A DNA stretch of 50,541 nt from JAGLSB01 sp023135955 (GCA_030673645.1 DAOVIO010000014.1:1-50541); one strand, 5' to 3'; shown: positions 25,701 to 34,805, counted from the stretch's first letter. The notes: generated by a model not told the origin, from the letters alone. A program made the numbers and translations.

Positions 25701-28700
25701 AAAAGTTAGTTTTATTTATAATAATGACAGTTTTTGCTTTCTCGGTATTTGCTCAGACTGATATAGTAGAAGGAGATTCATTGATAATTTACGGAGGTGG
25801 TAATTTTGAGGCTGAAGTTCAAGGGGTTGAAGCAACTGATTTGAATAGTTTTCCAATATTACAGCAGTTAAATGATACCGTTGCAAAATATACATTTGTT
25901 CAACCTGTTGATTCAATAACTTTTAATCCTAATATTCCTGATCCTTCTGTTAGTTCAGCATTGTACACAATAAAATCAGATACCCTTACTAAATTATTTG
26001 CAATCAGATTTGGTGATCCGTTTTCAGGAATTACATACATGAATACCACGATAAATATTCCATTTGTGAATACAACAGGCGACACGATTACAAAGGGAAT
26101 GCCGTTGAGTGGAAAGAGTTTGGACTTTAGCAAAGGACGCGGTTTGCCTGATGCGAACATTACTAATTGCACAGACATTGGACTTGCTCAGACATTTGCA
26201 GGATTAGCAAAAACTGATGTTCTTCCCGGTGCAGTTGGACAAATTGTAAAATTTAATTTTTTAGTAGGTATTAATACAGCAGCATGGAGTACTGGAGATA
26301 TTTTATATGTTGATTGTGATAGTACAATCACAAATGTACTTCCTGCTCCACCTAATTATAAAATAATTGTAGGGCGAGTTATTTTAGTTGGTGTAAATGG
26401 AATAATTGAAGTTATAGCTCAGCCGTTTACAGGAAGTGACACAGATATAAATTTACAAGGGATTATCAATGGAATCATAACACAAAAGCAAGCTATTAGA
26501 GATACGGTAATTGGAGGCACTATTTATTTTGAAACATTCAATGAGGAAAATCCAACTACAGATTTACCTTTTATGGCTAACAAAACAATTTATTTACTGA
26601 ATACACTTTCTAATACTGGAACGAATGGTTATGCCAGAATTGCTTTAGTTCCCGGTACAGCAACACAGAGTCAAACTAATTATGTTTATATAGACAATAC
26701 AGGGACACCAGAACTTGCAGTAAGTACAACTCAATTTCCTGCTGATGGTATAGAAGTAGCAGAAATAAATGTTTTTGATGTAGCAACACATCAAACTTAT
26801 GGATTTGGATCAATTCAGCGATTTAATAACGCAGTAAATGGCAGCGAAGCAGATGGATGGATTAGTAAATCCGCAAAAAGACATAGGGAAGATGGGGCAA
26901 AATACCAGAGTGGTTCTAATGGTACTTTTGAACTTATTGCAAGTGCCGGACTTGATAGTTTAAAATATTCTGTAAGTCCAGGGGAAGCATGGCAATTTAA
27001 TTTGCAAACAATCAACTCAACAGGCAGAGAAAAATATCTTTGGTTAAATAGTCCAACAGGTGAGTTGTGGATTGATGATTTGCACGACATAGATGTTGAT
27101 GCAAATGGTGTTACTATGAGGTCGAATAATACAGTCTACGGATTGAATTTATTTTATGTTATTAACTCAGGAGATTTTGATGGTTATTTCGTTGTTAATG
27201 CTCCGAATGGAAGTTATAATAATGATGATGCTGCTGCAATTCAGGACGACAATAGTTTTGCAATTACAACAGTACAGACTAAATATGACAAAGTAGCATT
27301 TAGACATGCTAGAATTGTGGTGAGATATACAACGACAAGTGGAGGAACATTTGTTAATCCCATTGGGGTAGGAGAATTTCAGAACGAGAGAGGGCAACCG
27401 CTTGGTTCTGGTGGAGTTGGTGGGGGGATAGGTGAACCTCAAACTGAATTTAGTGACGCTGATTTTGCAATCCTTGATAATATAGATAACACCAAAGAAA
27501 TGCAATTTGAGGCAAGTTCTATCACAACGGGAACTACAAGAATATTAACAATTCCTGATGCAGATGGAGTTATAGCATTAGGTTCAGGTTCATCCACAGA
27601 CAACGCAATTCCAAGATTCGATGGAACAGGTGGATTTCAATTGCAGAATAGCGGTGTAATAATTGATGATAGTGATAATATATCTTCTGTGAATACGATG
27701 GTTTTTGATGCTATTACTGCCCCGTCTCACGTTGCTGGTGCAATATTTTATGATGTAGATGATGATGAATTATCATTTTATGATTCACAGACTGATTCAA
27801 AATTAAATATTGGCTCGGAAATAAGAATAAAAATCAGGAATATTTCAGGTAGTCCGATTCCCGATTTTACACCTGTTTATCAAACTGGCGCAGTAGGGAA
27901 TAGAGCAGCCGTTGATTTGGCTAGAGCTAATTCAGTATTTACATCAAGGGTTATTGCTGTTACGACAAATTTAGTAGGAGACAATACAAATGCAGCAGCT
28001 ACAACAGGAGGAACGATAAACGGTGTAGATACTGATGGAAGTCCTTATGGCGAGGTGTGGGTTGCTAAAGATGAAATATTTTTAAGTGCTGCCACAGCAG
28101 GATGGTTGACAAATGTTGCTCCAACAGGCGATAATATTGTTACATCAATAGGTTATGTATTAACTGCTTCAAACACAGGTTCGTTTGAAGTGAAAATAAA
28201 TGGCGCAAATGTGAGAGGCGCAGCCAGTTCTATTGATAATAATTTAGTTAGATGGGATGGTATTACTGGTAGAAGGATTCAAGAAGGTAATGCTTCACTT
28301 GATGATAGCGGCAATCTAACCGCAGCTAATTTAAGCGGAACAAATACAGGGGATCAGGTTTCAGGTGATTTTAATCATTCGGGGTTAAATGAACTTGATT
28401 ATGCGAGTGCAGGACATACTGGATTTGCTGGAACTGGTGTTGAAAATACGTTTACAGAAAATCAGACTATTTCAGGAGATTTATACGCTGATTCAGTAAG
28501 TGTAACCAACGGTGTAACTATAGGGGGTGATTTAGATGTGGCAGGATTGACTAGTAGTGATTCAATTCTTATTCAAAATCTAACAAATCCTTTTCTTACG
28601 TTAGAAAATATTGACGGTACATTAGACACAGATCAACAATGGGCAGGAATTAATTTTAAGGAAAATGACGGTAGTCAAACGGTCGGTATAGTTGCTAAAA

Positions 28701-30130
28701 TATTAACAGTTGCTAAAGCTCCAAATATTAATTTTGGTAATTTACTTTTTCAAACAAGATCAACCGCGGCTACTTCATTTAATGATGCTCTATTGTTAGA
28801 ATCAGACGGAAATGCTGTATTTGATGGTAGTATAACCATAGGTACACAAGCAGTCGCAGGGAATGAAGTTCCTGACTTAGATCAAGTCAATGCCTTAATT
28901 GCTGCTGGGACTTTAACATTAGACGATGTTACCACAAATGGAAATACTACTACTAATTCAGGTCATTTTGGGGATTCAGTTAGTTTAGAATCACTTGACC
29001 CGTTTTTAATACTAGAGAATTCAGACCCAACATTAGGCGTAGATCAACAATGGGCTAAAATTGAATTTATAGAAAATGATATTAGTCAAACAACTGGAAT
29101 AGCCGCCGTAATATCGGTTATTGCAAAAGCTAGTAATCTCAATTTTGGTAATCTTCTTTTTCAGACAAGATCGAAACCAGATGATTCATTTAATAATACT
29201 TTGTTATTAGAATCAGATGGAAATGCTGTATTTGATGGTGATATTACAACAACCGGAGATTTAGATGTAGGCGTAGTAACCCTAACAAGCGGCTCATTAG
29301 GAGGTGAGGCGATGGACAGAACGGATATAGAAGCGGCTATTGCTGCAAGTTCTGGACTTTGGACAGATGGTACAGGGGAAGTCTATACAACGGGGGCGGA
29401 AAATGTTATTGTGGGCGATGGAGTAAGCGTCACAGATAAAATACTGGAATTAAGAAGAGGTACTGAACCCAGCGTAGTAACGCGATGGAGATTTAGGAAC
29501 AATTCTTCTGACAATAAATTATACATTGAACACAATGAGAACAACTTCACATGGGATCAGCCTTTTACTATCGGTGTCAACGATCAGGTGTCTTTATTAA
29601 CTGGTACAGGTATTACCGAATTTTCAATTGATGGAACACTTGCGGGAAATAGTGACGATGCTGTCCCAACTGAAAAAGCGGTTAAGACTTATGTTGATGG
29701 TGTAGTTAGTGTATTTTCGGGCGCAAAGGGCTACCATTCGTCAACTCAGGCGATAACCAGCACACCGTCAACATTAGCGTTTAATTCAGAAAGTTATGAC
29801 ACTGACACGTACCATGATAATTCAACAAACAATTCGAGGTTTACCGTCCCTTCAACTGGTTACTATCAGGTTACTATATCAGGAAGGTTTGTAGCGGATG
29901 CAACCGCACCAAGCAACTATTTAATAGATATATCAAAGAACGGAGGCTCATTGAGACAATTGAATCATTTATTGGGTACTGGTGATTATACTTCATATTC
30001 AATAAATGTAACGGAAACATTTTCATTAACTTCTGGTGATTATATAGAGGTAGATTTATCGACAACAGAGGACGTTACTTTGGGAAGTGGAACTTCTGTT
30101 GGTATTACCGTAGCAATAACAAAACTTTAA
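25697..30130 (+). CDS. Tail fibre with signal-peptide-like N-terminus and C1q-like tip
   Basis: A 1477-aa protein, the largest here. Residues 1-19 form a perfect-looking signal peptide (MKKLVLFIIMTVFAFSVFAQ). Later come fibre-type repeats (DNAIPRFDGTGGFQLQNSG; NLVRWDGITGRRIQ). Two copies of an 80-residue module lie at about residues 960-1045 and 1100-1185, sharing FGNLLFQTRS and LLLESDGNAVFDG. The last 130 residues match a C1q/TNF-like trimeric head (RFTVPSTGYYQVTISG). It is likely the receptor-binding fibre. Confidence 0.85.
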   Translation: MKKLVLFIIMTVFAFSVFAQTDIVEGDSLIIYGGGNFEAEVQGVEATDLNSFPILQQLNDTVAKYTFVQPVDSITFNPNIPDPSVSSALYTIKSDTLTKLFAIRFGDPFSGITYMNTTINIPFVNTTGDTITKGMPLSGKSLDFSKGRGLPDANITNCTDIGLAQTFAGLAKTDVLPGAVGQIVKFNFLVGINTAAWSTGDILYVDCDSTITNVLPAPPNYKIIVGRVILVGVNGIIEVIAQPFTGSDTDINLQGIINGIITQKQAIRDTVIGGTIYFETFNEENPTTDLPFMANKTIYLLNTLSNTGTNGYARIALVPGTATQSQTNYVYIDNTGTPELAVSTTQFPADGIEVAEINVFDVATHQTYGFGSIQRFNNAVNGSEADGWISKSAKRHREDGAKYQSGSNGTFELIASAGLDSLKYSVSPGEAWQFNLQTINSTGREKYLWLNSPTGELWIDDLHDIDVDANGVTMRSNNTVYGLNLFYVINSGDFDGYFVVNAPNGSYNNDDAAAIQDDNSFAITTVQTKYDKVAFRHARIVVRYTTTSGGTFVNPIGVGEFQNERGQPLGSGGVGGGIGEPQTEFSDADFAILDNIDNTKEMQFEASSITTGTTRILTIPDADGVIALGSGSSTDNAIPRFDGTGGFQLQNSGVIIDDSDNISSVNTMVFDAITAPSHVAGAIFYDVDDDELSFYDSQTDSKLNIGSEIRIKIRNISGSPIPDFTPVYQTGAVGNRAAVDLARANSVFTSRVIAVTTNLVGDNTNAAATTGGTINGVDTDGSPYGEVWVAKDEIFLSAATAGWLTNVAPTGDNIVTSIGYVLTASNTGSFEVKINGANVRGAASSIDNNLVRWDGITGRRIQEGNASLDDSGNLTAANLSGTNTGDQVSGDFNHSGLNELDYASAGHTGFAGTGVENTFTENQTISGDLYADSVSVTNGVTIGGDLDVAGLTSSDSILIQNLTNPFLTLENIDGTLDTDQQWAGINFKENDGSQTVGIVAKILTVAKAPNINFGNLLFQTRSTAATSFNDALLLESDGNAVFDGSITIGTQAVAGNEVPDLDQVNALIAAGTLTLDDVTTNGNTTTNSGHFGDSVSLESLDPFLILENSDPTLGVDQQWAKIEFIENDISQTTGIAAVISVIAKASNLNFGNLLFQTRSKPDDSFNNTLLLESDGNAVFDGDITTTGDLDVGVVTLTSGSLGGEAMDRTDIEAAIAASSGLWTDGTGEVYTTGAENVIVGDGVSVTDKILELRRGTEPSVVTRWRFRNNSSDNKLYIEHNENNFTWDQPFTIGVNDQVSLLTGTGITEFSIDGTLAGNSDDAVPTEKAVKTYVDGVVSVFSGAKGYHSSTQAITSTPSTLAFNSESYDTDTYHDNSTNNSRFTVPSTGYYQVTISGRFVADATAPSNYLIDISKNGGSLRQLNHLLGTGDYTSYSINVTETFSLTSGDYIEVDLSTTEDVTLGSGTSVGITVAITKL

Positions 30131-30144
30131 TAAATAAATAAAAA

Positions 30145-30606
30145 ATGAAAAGAATTATTTTAATGCTAACAATCGCAATCTTAGCAATTGCATCACAGGC
30201 TCAACCTTACACAGTTTTAGATTCTACTATCACACAGGATAGAAAAGTAAAGGGGGCAATTGAGATTAAAACAAAAACGTGGGATTTGCTCAATGAATTA
30301 GTGAGTGAAGAAAAAGCTTCAACAGATACCGTTATTAATCTACCGCAAACAAGGCAACTGTACAATGTTATTGCAAATGCGGTTGATCTTTACGCTTTGG
30401 AGTTTTTAGTTGTAGATACTATTATAGTGACAGATTCAGTTTATCAAGTTTGGTTAGTTGAATACACCGGAATACTTGACTGGATACAAGCAGTTGAAAA
30501 TGATCCTGACATTCAAGGAGTCACGAATATTTCTACTTACAAAAAGAAAGTAGCAAGACGGAATAAATTGCTAGGATTTAACAGGCAAATTCTAAGTCAA
30601 CAATGA
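30145..30606 (+). CDS. Exported protein downstream of fibre
   Basis: A 153-aa protein with an N-terminal signal peptide (MKRIILMLTIAILAIASQAQ) and a helical C-terminal half rich in Lys. It follows the fibre directly, so it may be a fibre partner or chaperone, or an exported lysis-stage factor. No family recognised. Confidence 0.65.
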   Translation: MKRIILMLTIAILAIASQAQPYTVLDSTITQDRKVKGAIEIKTKTWDLLNELVSEEKASTDTVINLPQTRQLYNVIANAVDLYALEFLVVDTIIVTDSVYQVWLVEYTGILDWIQAVENDPDIQGVTNISTYKKKVARRNKLLGFNRQILSQQ

Positions 30607-30610
30607 ATAA

Positions 30611-30724
30611 GTGACCTATAAGAACAAAACAGAAAAGGAGTTTGATAGCCTAGTTAAATTTAGCCGAACTTTTAAAATACCGTTCTGGAAAATAAAGAAG
30701 TTCTTTAAACGAAAGAAAAAATAA
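30611..30724 (+). CDS. Possible cationic peptide (GTG start)
   Basis: A 37-aa ORF whose only in-frame start is GTG, right after a TAA. The C-terminal half (TFKIPFWKIKKFFKRKKK) is strongly cationic and amphipathic. It lies just before the lysis genes. Small size and rare start keep confidence low. Confidence 0.35.
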   Translation: MTYKNKTEKEFDSLVKFSRTFKIPFWKIKKFFKRKKK

Positions 30725-30754
30725 TTGTATTATTAATAATAAAAATTAGAAACC

Positions 30755-30868
30755 ATGACAGAAAAGAAAAAAGACGAAAAAGAAAAGACGAAAAAGAAGC
30801 CCATTGAACCAGAAGTGCAAACAAAGGGTGATGATAATCCACAACCAAAACCACCTCCTATAAAATGA
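30755..30868 (+). CDS. Small Lys/Glu/Pro-rich peptide
   Basis: A 37-aa ORF of low complexity: alternating Lys and Glu, then a Pro-rich end. Its stop overlaps the next gene's ATG (ATGA), which supports real translation in the lysis cassette. Function unknown. Confidence 0.5.
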   Translation: MTEKKKDEKEKTKKKPIEPEVQTKGDDNPQPKPPPIK

Positions 30869-31257
30869 AAAATGCAGTAAAAATAGGAACGGTTTTATCT
30901 GGTCTTACAACATATACATTTTATCAGTATGAGTATATGATGTCAAAAGTGCGACATGATGAACTTTACTTTATTGTCACATCAATTTGTATGGCTGTAT
31001 TTGCTTTTTTGTCAATAGAAAAAACCGATCCTGTTTTTGTTCGCTGTACGCTCATACTATGGGGCGTGTTCTTTATAATGGTTGACATTATTTATATAAA
31101 AAGATGGGTACTTGAAGGAGATGGCAGCTCGAATTATTATATCTCGCTTTGCCATAGTGCCGGGTTTACATTTCTTTATTTGATTTACACTGTAATTGAA
31201 AAACCTTTAAAACGATTTTGTAATGTTTATTTTGGACGCAACAACAAACCTTGTTAA
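30865..31257 (+). CDS. Multi-pass membrane protein, holin candidate
   Basis: A 130-aa protein with four likely membrane spans (about residues 8-25, 37-50, 62-79 and 93-112) and a basic C-terminus. It lies in front of a second membrane protein and the endolysin, so a holin or holin-partner role fits. It overlaps the next gene by 35 nt in another frame. Confidence 0.6.
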   Translation: MKNAVKIGTVLSGLTTYTFYQYEYMMSKVRHDELYFIVTSICMAVFAFLSIEKTDPVFVRCTLILWGVFFIMVDIIYIKRWVLEGDGSSNYYISLCHSAGFTFLYLIYTVIEKPLKRFCNVYFGRNNKPC

Positions 31258-31534
31258 TATAAATACGTTCTTCCTAACAATAGGGACCTGCTGTGCTACG
31301 ATATTCACAACAGTTTATTTAGCTAATCGCAAAATGAGAAGGGAAATATTCGAAAAAAATGAAAAGCAGTTGGGTAAAAAAGCTGATAAAGAATATGTCG
31401 ATCAGCAAGATAGAGGACTGCACAAGCGTGTCAATGAATTAAAGGCAGATCACAGCAAACTTGATACAAAGATTGGAGACATGAGTGAAGATGTAGCATG
31501 GATTAGAGGATTCTTAGATCCAAATAAAAAATAG
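31223..31534 (+). CDS. Membrane-anchored coiled-coil protein, holin-like
   Basis: A 103-aa protein with one N-terminal membrane span (about residues 13-33) and a long charged coiled coil. The gene is 7 nt before the endolysin. Similar one-TM/coiled-coil proteins occur in phage lysis cassettes. Whether this or the 30865 product is the holin cannot be told from sequence. Confidence 0.6.
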   Translation: MFILDATTNLVNINTFFLTIGTCCATIFTTVYLANRKMRREIFEKNEKQLGKKADKEYVDQQDRGLHKRVNELKADHSKLDTKIGDMSEDVAWIRGFLDPNKK

Positions 31535-31541
31535 TACAATA

Positions 31542-31973
31542 ATGAATCGAATAAAGCTAACATCTAATTTATTTCTTGACGAATATATTCCAAAGGATTT
31601 GTATTTGAAATATGTTGGTCGTGAACATATACTGATTGGATTGTTAGATAAAAGATTGATAACAGCAGATCAAAGCCTCAGGAATTATTTCGGAGCAGTT
31701 ACAATCAATAATTGGTGGAATGAAGGTGAAAGGAACTGGTCTGGGTTAAGGACACCGGATTCATCTTATTATTCTCCAACATCTCAACATACATTCGGAA
31801 GAGCTTCGGACAAATTATTCAAGGATGCAACACCGCAGGAAGTCTGGATGCGTATTGAAAACCACTGGAAAGAATTAGGAATAAGCTGTATTGAGAAGGG
31901 TTCGAAAGTTACTTGGACTCATTCAGATGTACGTTATTGGAGAGGGAAAGATTTATTAATTGTCCGACCATAA
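31542..31973 (+). CDS. Endolysin, M15-type zinc peptidase
   Basis: A 143-aa peptidoglycan peptidase. The M15 signature SQHTFGRASD supplies zinc ligands His83 and Asp90, and WTHSD supplies His127. There is no signal peptide, so export must depend on a holin. Cleavage of the peptide stem of peptidoglycan is expected (D-Ala-D-Ala or L-Ala-D-Glu type cannot be told). It is flanked by membrane proteins, as in a lysis cassette. Confidence 0.85.
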   Translation: MNRIKLTSNLFLDEYIPKDLYLKYVGREHILIGLLDKRLITADQSLRNYFGAVTINNWWNEGERNWSGLRTPDSSYYSPTSQHTFGRASDKLFKDATPQEVWMRIENHWKELGISCIEKGSKVTWTHSDVRYWRGKDLLIVRP

Positions 31974-31984
31974 ATAAAATTGTT

Positions 31985-32134
31985 ATGAATGAATATATTA
32001 CAATGGAGCAGTTTATTAACATAGCCTGTTCTGTAATCGGATTTATATCTTTATGTATTTTAATAATCTATTTCGATGAAAGAAGAAAAAAAAGAAGGAA
32101 AGCTGAAAGGTTTTCTCAGGAAACTATGGAATAA
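31985..32134 (+). CDS. Small membrane protein of lysis cassette
   Basis: A 49-aa protein with one membrane span (about residues 10-30) then a very basic tail (RRKKRRKAER). ATG 31985 is preferred to an in-frame start inside the endolysin gene. It overlaps the next gene by 59 nt in another frame. A spanin-like role is conceivable, but no lipoprotein partner is seen. Confidence 0.55.
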   Translation: MNEYITMEQFINIACSVIGFISLCILIIYFDERRKKRRKAERFSQETME

Positions 32135-32357
32135 GACTGACGGATGGAAAACAGTTGCCGGGGTAGTTCTTCATGTTGGTTGGGCGGCAATTCATATTCC
32201 AGTTAAACAAATTGGTTGGGACACCGCATTAACTGTTCATGGAGGCATTGGCACATTGACAGGCGTAGGTCTTGGGGATAAGGCTAGGAAGTATGTCAAA
32301 TCACCTCTCGGTAAAAAAGTTGTTGGAATAGTTGCCAAAGCATTGAAAATTAAATAA
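32076..32357 (+). CDS. Hydrophobic/basic protein of lysis cassette
   Basis: A 93-aa protein with a very basic N-terminus, a central hydrophobic, Gly-rich part (WKTVAGVVLHVGWAAIHI; GGIGTLTGVGLGD) and a basic end. It resembles small phage membrane-active proteins found next to lysins. Exact function unknown. Confidence 0.55.
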   Translation: MKEEKKEGKLKGFLRKLWNKTDGWKTVAGVVLHVGWAAIHIPVKQIGWDTALTVHGGIGTLTGVGLGDKARKYVKSPLGKKVVGIVAKALKIK

Positions 32358-32406
32358 CTTAGTGCTTTCAAATTCAGACAAAAAATAATTAAAAACAAAA
32401 AAAATC

Positions 32407-32781
32407 ATGAGTGACGGAAAATTTTTAGCACCTAAGACGGTTGATTTATTGATTGACACTATCTTGAAGAAATACAAGAAAAATGTAAAATGGTATATTC
32501 GTAGATTCTTAAAGCCACTTTTAAAACTTGCATTTGATTACCTCAATAAAGGAGCAGATAAAATTATCCCTGATAAAGCCGATGCACTTATTAATTTGGC
32601 AGTTCAGCAGGGTAATGCAGGAGATTGGGATTCAGCAACTGTAACAATTGCAAAAGCAGAGAACTTGATATTTGATATTTCAAAAGAAATGGATGAAAAC
32701 GAAGAATATGAATGGTGCTTTGCAAATACAAATATGATTGTTAAAAATGCCAAGCGGTGGATTCGCAGAAAAGGCAAATAA
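32407..32781 (+). CDS. Hypothetical protein ending late operon
   Basis: A 124-aa helical protein, basic at both ends (KKYKKNVKWYIRRF; KRWIRRKGK). It has no membrane span. It is the last gene before the strong terminator of the late region. No family recognised. Confidence 0.6.
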   Translation: MSDGKFLAPKTVDLLIDTILKKYKKNVKWYIRRFLKPLLKLAFDYLNKGADKIIPDKADALINLAVQQGNAGDWDSATVTIAKAENLIFDISKEMDENEEYEWCFANTNMIVKNAKRWIRRKGK

Positions 32782-32823
32782 GATGCATTTGTTTTGGATT
32801 AACTTAATTTAATTCACTACTGA

Positions 32824-32853
32824 AAAGGATGGCTATTGAGCTATCCTTTTTTT
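32824..32853 (+). terminator. Intrinsic terminator, end of late region
   Basis: AAAGGATGGCT pairs with AGCTATCCTTT around ATTG (one G-T pair) and runs into seven T residues. It separates the late block from promoter P2. Confidence 0.85.
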
Positions 32854-32947
32854 GTGCCCTTGTATTTCGTCTGAGGGAGTTTTATGTTTTATCAATATAT
32901 TTTGATGCATGTTTAATGTAATTGCTTAGAATACAAATTCAACAACA

Positions 32948-33047
32948 ATTAACTTTATAATAAAAATTATTAAAAATAATTGCGAAATAATTTGCACCGT
33001 ATTATAATATAGTATAATTTAGAGGCATATTTAAAAAAAACAGACAG
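32948..33047 (+). promoter_or_regulatory. Early promoter cassette P2
   Basis: TTG at 32992-32994, a 20-nt spacer and TAATTTAG at 33015-33022. A conserved AT-rich block (ATTAACTTT, then ATTAAAAATA) lies about 45 nt upstream and may act as an UP-like element. The leader ends with AAAACAGACAG before ATG 33048. Nearly identical to P3 and P4. Confidence 0.8.
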
Positions 33048-33326
33048 ATGAGCGAATTAAAGAAATATTCAAAAGAACTTTTAGCAAGCAAGATTGGAGC
33101 GTATATCCATTCAGAAGGTTGTGATTCATTTACAGGTGAAATCGAATTTGAAGAATGTACAGCAGAAGTTAAAGGAATAGCATGTTGGAATTATCCAAAT
33201 GAAGAATGGGAATTCCATAAAGTTGAATTATCAGATGTTCAGTTGCAGTTTGAAAATAGTGAAACTAATTTCAAAGTAGATGAATTGGAAGAGATGGACA
33301 TACTTGTTAAAATGTATTATCCATGA
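33048..33326 (+). CDS. Hypothetical acidic protein
   Basis: A 92-aa Glu-rich protein driven by promoter P2. IAYSNLK-type DNA-binding features are absent. The stop overlaps the next start by 4 nt. Being first after an early promoter, it could be a host-takeover protein, but no family is recognised. Confidence 0.6.
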   Translation: MSELKKYSKELLASKIGAYIHSEGCDSFTGEIEFEECTAEVKGIACWNYPNEEWEFHKVELSDVQLQFENSETNFKVDELEEMDILVKMYYP

Positions 33327-33448
33327 GAAGAAAATTAACAAAAGCGGATCGGGTTTTACGCAAGTTAAAATCAGAAGAAAAGAAGGTTGGGGTTGAAAGA
33401 ATCCCTCATCCTTCAGGGAATGGTTATATAATTCGTAAAATAATTTAA
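33323..33448 (+). CDS. Small basic protein
   Basis: A 41-aa protein (MRRKLTKADRVLRKLK start) coupled by ATGA to the gene before, with a strongly basic N-terminal half. It may bind nucleic acid. Unknown family. Confidence 0.5.
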   Translation: MRRKLTKADRVLRKLKSEEKKVGVERIPHPSGNGYIIRKII

Positions 33449-33458
33449 AACAGACAAA

Positions 33459-33803
33459 ATGAGAAACAGAGATTTATTAAAATTGCCATTGGGAAAATAT
33501 GAATTAACAGATAGTATTTCCAATTACTATTATGTTCTTACAAAAGCATTAAATAAAGATGGAACTAAAATTTATTCCATTGTTGATAGGAATTTCTCAT
33601 TAGCAGGGGGACGTGTTTCTTTATTTGAAGAAACTGAAATAGTAGACACAGGATGCTATATTTATAAACGCAAATATTTTAGTTCTATTTCAGGTGTAGG
33701 TGGACTTTCTATTTATTCAAAAGAGAACTACCGTTTAATAAGAGAATTGCAATTTATACAAAGTGTAGGATCATTTAAGAAATTCATAGAAGTGACAAAA
33801 TAA
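33459..33803 (+). CDS. Hypothetical protein
   Basis: A 114-aa beta-rich protein with the AAAACAGACAAA leader directly before its ATG. No motif recognised. Part of the short P2 unit. Confidence 0.55.
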   Translation: MRNRDLLKLPLGKYELTDSISNYYYVLTKALNKDGTKIYSIVDRNFSLAGGRVSLFEETEIVDTGCYIYKRKYFSSISGVGGLSIYSKENYRLIRELQFIQSVGSFKKFIEVTK

Positions 33804-33854
33804 AATTAGATTTTCAGGCGACATAAAAAACAATCAGGATTTAATATTTAAGAT

Positions 33855-34025
33855 ATGATAGTATATAAAACTTTTGCAACTGAGACTGAGCTTATGGAGT
33901 GGTTGTACGATGAAAAGAACATTGAGGAATTGCATAAAAAATATCCTCCTGCGAAATATATTGTGGATGCAAATCTCACAAAGTTTAGAATTGAAGTAAT
34001 GAAAAAATCAACAATCAAAAAATAG
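33855..34025 (+). CDS. Small hypothetical protein
   Basis: A 56-aa mixed alpha/beta protein ending in a Lys-rich tail, lying 2 nt before the HTH gene at 34028. The close spacing supports coupling with that regulator. Confidence 0.5.
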   Translation: MIVYKTFATETELMEWLYDEKNIEELHKKYPPAKYIVDANLTKFRIEVMKKSTIKK

Positions 34026-34027
34026 CT

Positions 34028-34270
34028 ATGATTAAAAGATCGATTGCTTACAGCAATTTAAAAAATGGCACAAGTTTAACTCAGTTAGATTTGGCGAAAC
34101 ATCTTGAAAAAGAAGGTTTAGGGAAAGAGGGTAGTCTTCAAGTAACTTTCTCCGCATTGAATAGTGGAAAGCAGAAGGGAGGGAGTTACGCATTACTCGC
34201 AGGAATTGCAAAGTTTTTGAAGATTTCAGCCGATTCTGTGTTGAAATACTATTCAGAAGTTAACAAATAA
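34028..34270 (+). CDS. XRE-like helix-turn-helix protein
   Basis: An 80-aa protein with a probable HTH: TQLDLAKHLEKEG (about residues 18-30) and QVTFSALNSGKQ as the recognition region, then ALLAGIAKFLKISADSVL. Probably a DNA-binding regulator of early genes. It ends right before a terminator and promoter P3, so autoregulation there is plausible. Confidence 0.6.
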   Translation: MIKRSIAYSNLKNGTSLTQLDLAKHLEKEGLGKEGSLQVTFSALNSGKQKGGSYALLAGIAKFLKISADSVLKYYSEVNK

Positions 34271-34273
34271 AGG

Positions 34274-34300
34274 AGAGGGGCAGGGATGCCCTTCTTTTTT
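34274..34300 (+). terminator. Intrinsic terminator
   Basis: AGAGGGGCA pairs with TGCCCTTCT around GGGA (one G-T pair), followed by a T run. It ends the P2 unit. Confidence 0.8.
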
Positions 34301-34378
34301 GTTTTAAGGTATTTGCTTGCAGACTGCATAAAATATACTCAAATTCCTTTAAAGGGCAAATAATGAAGAATCCGCAAT

Positions 34379-34477
34379 AATTAACTTTTTAATAAAAAAT
34401 ATTAAAAATAAGTTGTGAAAAACTTGCACCGTATTATAATATAGTATAATTTAGTGGCATATTTAAAAACAGACAAA
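34379..34477 (+). promoter_or_regulatory. Early promoter cassette P3
   Basis: TTG at 34424-34426, a 20-nt spacer, TAATTTAG at 34447-34454. It has the same upstream AT-rich block and the same AAAACAGACAAAATG leader as P2 and P4. Located just after a terminator. Confidence 0.8.
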
Positions 34478-34726
34478 ATGAAAAAGATTTACGTTTTATC
34501 ATCGACAGAATACGCAGAGCAAAGATCATTTGAAGGTGCAAAAGTTGAAATGGTTTGGGGTTCGGGTGAATTGAATTACAAAGTTGACGGTATTGTTTTA
34601 AGGAAACACAATCATTTTATTGATCCTTTAACTAAAGAAATCTTTAATATTAAGCGTTCAGATTTGACAAGTGAAATAAAATTCGGGGCTGCTGTGAATA
34701 GAATTCTACTTTATATTGAAAGATAA
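34478..34726 (+). CDS. Hypothetical protein
   Basis: An 82-aa protein. ATG 34478 directly follows the ACAGACAAA leader; an in-frame start at 34454 lies inside promoter P3. No family recognised. Confidence 0.55.
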   Translation: MKKIYVLSSTEYAEQRSFEGAKVEMVWGSGELNYKVDGIVLRKHNHFIDPLTKEIFNIKRSDLTSEIKFGAAVNRILLYIER

Positions 34727-34756
34727 CTATTCCAGTTTTATGCAAAGTCTGTGACG

Positions 34757-34785
34757 AAACCAGCTACCAGAAACGGGGCTGGTTT
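34757..34785 (+). other. Hairpin upstream of truncated HNH gene
   Basis: AAACCAGC (34757-34764) pairs with GCTGGTTT (34778-34785), and flanking ACG/CGT can extend it. It lacks a T run and lies about 20 nt before ATG 34806. It may control translation of the nuclease remnant. Confidence 0.45.
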
Positions 34786-34805
34786 CCGTGGTAAAGATTA
34801 AAATC

